DNA from: HGM04593 sp045612305
Lineage (GTDB): Bacteria > Bacteroidota > Bacteroidia > Bacteroidales > Bacteroidaceae
Length of the DNA: 64,000 nt
Direction of reading: 5' to 3'
Assembly (NCBI GenBank): GCA_045612305.1
Contig: JAZKYU010000062.1
Span: 1-64,000 of the forward strand
Numbering within the stretch: position 1 is the stretch's first letter; every line of letters starts with the position of its first letter. The notes under the pieces are model-generated. The model made no database searches. It worked only from the letters and a program-made list of their open reading frames with translations, and was not told the DNA's origin. Shown here in pieces: positions 60,384-64,000 of the stretch. The position numbers and the translations under genes were made by a program.

Positions 60384-61148
60384 TTATTTATGTTCCATTT
60401 TGTGTATCATGGTGAGACGCGCTTTAAAGTTGTTGCTCTTTAGCTCCTTGTTGGTGAGCGCGCTGCCTATGCAATATTTACTAAACCCGGAGCGTCGTAT
60501 CCTCAAGGTGCGTATAATCTCCAGAGCCGGAGAGGGCACGTTGCCGTCGCGTTTAAGTTCTATTATGGCTACGCGCTCAAGTTTGTCGCGACCATCGCTC
60601 TTTAGGTGGTGGAAACGCAAGTTAAAGTCTATGGTTAAGCGTTCGGTTTTTGCGAAATTTACCAGGGTTATTCGGTTAAACCAGTTTTCTATTACGGGCG
60701 AAACCTCGTCGAGGGTGTACCACGCGTGTTCTGCAAGGAAGGGGACAATTCTCTCGCTCTCGGCTCTCAGGCTTTCGAGCCCCTGTACTATTATGCGTTT
60801 CTTCTTGGTGCGGCCGTGGTTGTTTTTGTTTTTTACCTCTAGGAAGGTGTCGTTTGTGTCCATATAGGTGCGCACCCTTATCTTCTCGCGCACCTTGCGC
60901 CCACACTGATGCATACGGAACATCTTGTAGTCGGGGGTGTCGAGGTAGGTCGTGTGGTAGCCTGCAAGCCTCTCGCCGTCTTTTTCTTGGATGTAATATT
61001 TGCCTTGCACAGCGAGCAGGAAGGCGTTGAGCTGCTCGAGAGTCGCCACAAATTTCGTGTCCGTGCGGTTCATAAGCTTGATGCACGCCATCTCCTCAAG
61101 GGTGATGGGTGGCAGTTGTTGCGCTCTGCTTTTTATGCTCTCTATCAT
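60384..61148 (-). CDS. VTC-type polyphosphate polymerase domain protein
   Basis: The 254 residues match the VTC tunnel domain that makes polyphosphate from ATP in yeast Vtc4. Visible core residues are RTDTKF (Arg28, Lys32), YLDTPDY, the basic strand REKIRVRTY (87-95), LEVKNK (Glu104, Lys106), IIELKRDG (Glu197, Lys199) and FSKY. The longer frame from 61217 is rejected because a -7 box TATCTTTG (61184-61191) lies inside it; the ATG at 61148 fits that promoter. It is first in the four-gene operon. In bacteria such proteins may use other substrates, so polyphosphate synthesis is likely but not proven. Confidence 0.87.
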   Translation of the reverse strand: MIESIKSRAQQLPPITLEEMACIKLMNRTDTKFVATLEQLNAFLLAVQGKYYIQEKDGERLAGYHTTYLDTPDYKMFRMHQCGRKVREKIRVRTYMDTNDTFLEVKNKNNHGRTKKKRIIVQGLESLRAESERIVPFLAEHAWYTLDEVSPVIENWFNRITLVNFAKTERLTIDFNLRFHHLKSDGRDKLERVAIIELKRDGNVPSPALEIIRTLRIRRSGFSKYCIGSALTNKELKSNNFKARLTMIHKMEHK

Positions 61149-61183
61149 ACTTTTTATAGTAGGCTCTAAAGGGTTGCCTTGGG

Positions 61184-61191
61184 CAAAGATA
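61184..61191 (-). promoter_or_regulatory. -7 box of the VTC operon
   Basis: TATCTTTG on the minus strand, exact consensus, 35 bases before the chosen VTC start. It decides that start. Confidence 0.75.
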
Positions 61192-61327
61192 TAAGATTTT
61201 ATAATAAATAATAACAATATTTACATTTTTTTGCCGGCGGGTTCTGTTTTTGGCGCCGGGGGAAGAATATTTCCAAATTGTGGTTGCGAAATATTGTATA
61301 TCCCGCTCGTTTGTTCGCAAATTTGGT

Positions 61328-61335
61328 TATTTTTG
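61328..61335 (+). promoter_or_regulatory. -7 box of the HD gene
   Basis: TATTTTTG, 20 bases before the ATG. Confidence 0.55.
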
Positions 61336-61355
61336 CGTTTAATAAGTGAACTATT

Positions 61356-61892
61356 ATGGTAAAAGAGATTATAGATAGGTTTTATCCTTGTGACGATGAA
61401 CTTAAGCGTATCTTTTTGATACACGCTCGCAAGGTTGCCGACCTCTCCCTTGAGATGGCAGCCCGCCACCCCGAACTTGGGTTGGATGTAGAGTTTATAG
61501 AGGAGGCAGCCTTGCTGCACGACCTGGGCATATTTATGTGCGACGCCCCACGCATACACTGCCACGGCGACAAGCCATATATTTGCCACGGTTATCTTGG
61601 AGCCGAGCTTTTGCGCTCTATGGGGTATCCACGGCACGCGGCTGTGTGCGAAAGACACACCGGTACAGGCCTCACAAAAGAGCTTATAGAACGTGAGGGG
61701 TGGCCCTTGCCGTTGAAAGATTTTACCCCGGTTACTTTGGAGGAGCAACTTATATGTTTTGCCGATAAATTTTACTCAAAAACAAAGCACTTGGAGCAGG
61801 CTCGCACGCTTGAACAGGTGCGTGAGAGTATGCGTAAAATATCAGATGAGGCGGTCGAAAAAATAGATTTTTGGGCAAAAATCTTTATGTAA
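61356..61892 (+). CDS. HD-domain phosphohydrolase
   Basis: This 178-residue cytoplasmic protein is an HD superfamily metal phosphohydrolase. The key motif is LLHDLGIF (His-Asp near 55), with further His in IHCHG, CHGYLGAE and ERHTG as other metal ligands. The nucleotide or ester substrate is unknown. It has its own promoter and precedes lptD by 94 bases, which has another -7 box. Confidence 0.85.
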   Translation: MVKEIIDRFYPCDDELKRIFLIHARKVADLSLEMAARHPELGLDVEFIEEAALLHDLGIFMCDAPRIHCHGDKPYICHGYLGAELLRSMGYPRHAAVCERHTGTGLTKELIEREGWPLPLKDFTPVTLEEQLICFADKFYSKTKHLEQARTLEQVRESMRKISDEAVEKIDFWAKIFM

Positions 61893-61970
61893 CAGGCTGC
61901 GAAATGAGGTTAATTTTATTGATGTTGCGTTTTTTTTAGCACAAAATAGCATTTACTCTCTTTTATTTTG

Positions 61971-61978
61971 TATTTTTG
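61971..61978 (+). promoter_or_regulatory. -7 box of lptD
   Basis: TATTTTTG, 8 bases before the ATG, so the transcript would be nearly leaderless. Confidence 0.5.
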
Positions 61979-61986
61979 TCTCCTGT

Positions 61987-64000
61987 ATGCAGAGTATCAT
62001 AAAAAATACAATATGCGTTTTTGTCTTGTCGGTGTTGGCCCTTGTGTCGATACCGTTGCAGGGCAAGGTGTGCTTTGCTTTCGATGCGCAACAGCTAGCC
62101 TTGTTGCGTGACACGCTTGCAAGCGACACCCTGCAGAGCGACACCGTTAAGGTGAAAAAGAAGAAAAAAGAGAACAAAGACGCGGTGGAGGATCCTGTGT
62201 ACTACGAAGCGGCCGACTCTATGGTGTGGTCGCGTAGCGGTAACGCCTATCTCTATGGTGAGTGCAAGGTGCAATATCAAAAGATAGAGCTCAACGCCGA
62301 CGTTATTAAAATGAATATGGACAGCAGCATCGTGAGCGCGACAGGCTCTGTCGACTCAACCGGTGTTTCGCGCGGCTTGCCTGTGTTCAAGGACGGAGGT
62401 ACTCCCTACGAATCGGACAAAATAAGCTATAACTTCAAGAGCAAGCGCGGTGTTGTAAACAATGTGTTTACCACACAAGGCGATGGTATTATGACCGGTA
62501 AACGTGCCAAAAAGGACTCTACCGGTGCTTTTTATGCTCACAAAGGTGCCTACACCACCTGCGATGCCGAGCATCCTCACTTCTACATAGCGCTCACAAG
62601 AGCAAAGGTGCGCCCCAAGAAAGATGTTGTCTTTGGTCCGGCCTACCTTGTTGTGGAAGATGTGCCTCTGCCGCTTGCTATACCGTTTGGTTTCTTTCCC
62701 TTTACCGACAGCTACTCTTCGGGCTTTATTATGCCCTCTTATGGTGACGACTCGGAGCGAGGTTTCTACTTGCGCGACGGAGGTTACTACTTTGCTATAA
62801 GCGACCGTCTCGACCTCAAACTCACAGGTGAGATATTTACAAAGGGCTCTTGGGGCTTGGGTGCTTCGTCGACCTATGCAAAGCGTTACCGTTACTCGGG
62901 CAACGTGGCGTTTAACTATCTTGTTACAAAAGAGGGCGAGAAGGGGCTCCCCGACTATGGTGTGGGCAAGAACTTCCGTTTTGTATGGAACCACCGCCAA
63001 GATCCTAAAGCCTTCCCCAACAGCAACTTCTCGGCGAGTGTAAACTATGCATCATCGAACTACGAGCGTTCAAACCTCACGAGTATATACAACCCCGTGC
63101 TCAACTCACAGACAGTGAGAACATCGAGCGTTAGCTACTCAAAGACCTTCCCCGATATAGGCTTGACTATATCTTCTACAATGAACGTGTCGCAAAACGT
63201 TCAAGACTCTATCGTGTCGTTAACCTTGCCGAGCCTCAATGTGTCTTTGAGCAAAAAGTATCCCTTCCGCAAGAAGAAACGTGCGGGCGATGAGCGTTGG
63301 TACGAAAAAATTTCACTCTCCTACACGGGACAAATGAGCAACAGCGTTACATCGAAGGAGGATGAGCTCTTTGAAAAGAGCCTTGCAACAGAGTGGCGCA
63401 ACGGCTTTAAACACAACATACCTATAAGTGCAACTTTCCAGTTGTTCAACTTCATAAACATTACCCCAAGTATAAACTACACCGAGCGCTGGTATCTTAA
63501 AAAGGTAAACCGTTCGTGGGATAGCGAGGCCAGAGCAGTTGTTCGCGACACCGTTTCGGGCTTCAACCGCGTGTACGACTATAATATGTCGCTGTCGGCC
63601 AACACAACGCTTTATGGTTTCTACGAGCCTGCGGGTTTCTTGAAAAAGAGCCGTGTGCATATGGTGCGTCACGTCTTTAAACCCTCTGTGTCGTTTACTT
63701 ACTCGCCCGATTTTGGCTCGAGCAAGTATGGTTACTACGAGACCTATACGTATATGGACGACAACGGAGAGATACAAACTGTTGAATATTCTCCCTATGA
63801 GGGTAGCCTCTATGGTGTGCCGAGCAAGGGCAAGACCGGTAGCATCTCTTTTGGTGTGAGCAACAACCTCGAGATGAAGTGGCGCACAAAGAACGACTCG
63901 CTAAAGAAGGTGAGCATAATCGATGAATTGGGCGCAAACATAAGTTACAACCTTGCGGCAAAGACAAGGCCTTGGAGCAACTTGTCGACACGCTTGCGTT
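61987..64000 (+). CDS. lptD: LPS-assembly protein LptD, partial
   Basis: The frame is open from the ATG at 61987 to the window edge (671 codons seen). A signal peptide is followed by a short Lys-rich linker and an OstA/LptD N-terminal domain: YYEAADSMVWSRSGNAYLYG, NADVIKMN and the FGFFPFTDSYSSGFIMPS segment that joins it to the barrel. Many beta strands of the barrel follow. LptD inserts lipopolysaccharide into the outer leaflet together with LptE. The last part lies outside the window. Confidence 0.9.
   Translation, partial: MQSIIKNTICVFVLSVLALVSIPLQGKVCFAFDAQQLALLRDTLASDTLQSDTVKVKKKKKENKDAVEDPVYYEAADSMVWSRSGNAYLYGECKVQYQKIELNADVIKMNMDSSIVSATGSVDSTGVSRGLPVFKDGGTPYESDKISYNFKSKRGVVNNVFTTQGDGIMTGKRAKKDSTGAFYAHKGAYTTCDAEHPHFYIALTRAKVRPKKDVVFGPAYLVVEDVPLPLAIPFGFFPFTDSYSSGFIMPSYGDDSERGFYLRDGGYYFAISDRLDLKLTGEIFTKGSWGLGASSTYAKRYRYSGNVAFNYLVTKEGEKGLPDYGVGKNFRFVWNHRQDPKAFPNSNFSASVNYASSNYERSNLTSIYNPVLNSQTVRTSSVSYSKTFPDIGLTISSTMNVSQNVQDSIVSLTLPSLNVSLSKKYPFRKKKRAGDERWYEKISLSYTGQMSNSVTSKEDELFEKSLATEWRNGFKHNIPISATFQLFNFINITPSINYTERWYLKKVNRSWDSEARAVVRDTVSGFNRVYDYNMSLSANTTLYGFYEPAGFLKKSRVHMVRHVFKPSVSFTYSPDFGSSKYGYYETYTYMDDNGEIQTVEYSPYEGSLYGVPSKGKTGSISFGVSNNLEMKWRTKNDSLKKVSIIDELGANISYNLAAKTRPWSNLSTRLR

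Noticed and set aside
61149..61217. Longer N-terminus for the VTC protein
   Set aside because: The extra 23 codons include an exact -7 box, and the extension has no counterpart in VTC domains.

Overview
The window looks like chromosomal DNA from a member of the Bacteroidales; the family cannot be fixed from sequence alone. The evidence is the many -7 boxes of the form TAnnTTTG (commonly TATCTTTG or TATCTTCG), the near absence of strong Shine-Dalgarno sites, and lineage-typical genes: a MurF-alanine racemase fusion, a type IX secretion plug protein (DUF5103), an S46 dipeptidyl-peptidase, GSCFA, DUF1460, TGS-uridine kinase and class III fructose bisphosphatase. Several secreted proteins have Gln right after the predicted signal peptide cleavage site, another Bacteroidetes habit. 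No tRNA, rRNA, insertion sequence or CRISPR array was seen.

Layout. 1-628 is non-coding and rich in inverted repeats. 0.6-8.2 kb holds alanine dehydrogenase and a 2065-residue secreted CotH-kinase protein with discoidin-like, cohesin-like and dockerin-like parts. 8.4-16 kb, all minus strand, holds a DPP7-like peptidase, an acyltransferase, a free-standing MetH activation-domain protein, pyrC, a HIT protein, greA and a TlpA-like lipoprotein without the CXXC motif. 16-21 kb, plus strand, holds pnp, ddh and a sodium symporter. 21-24.4 kb, minus, holds GSCFA and murF-alr. 24.6-29.3 kb, plus, is dxs-trkA-trkH. 29.3-31.1 kb, minus, is an ATPase/DUF4435 pair resembling the core of PARIS anti-phage systems. 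31.3-42.5 kb, plus, is nucleoside kinase, rpoN, fbp, purE-ispG, a frameshifted sigma factor, then cysS, glutaminyl cyclase and sufE. 42.5-46 kb, minus, holds an LD-carboxypeptidase, a U32 peptidase and a WecA-like transferase. 46-53.7 kb holds manC, a TPR protein, glnS, fhs and rarA. 53.7-56.6 kb holds a TSUP permease, DUF1460 and the type IX plug protein. 56.7-61.1 kb, minus, is a four-gene operon: VTC-type polyphosphate polymerase domain, DUF4956 membrane protein, DUF2490 outer-membrane protein, and a dockerin plus Cthe_2159 carbohydrate-binding protein. 61.4-64 kb holds an HD hydrolase and the start of lptD.

Most genes are housekeeping (isoprenoid, peptidoglycan, nucleotide, tRNA charging, potassium). 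The parts most worth attention are the VTC/DUF4956/Cthe_2159 operon, with a CotH protein carrying nearly the same dockerin sequence elsewhere in the window; the ATPase/DUF4435 pair, whose TOPRIM-like acidic residues are intact and whose second start codon may be masked by a hairpin; the apparent one-base deletion in the sigma factor; and the nested inverted repeats at the left edge.
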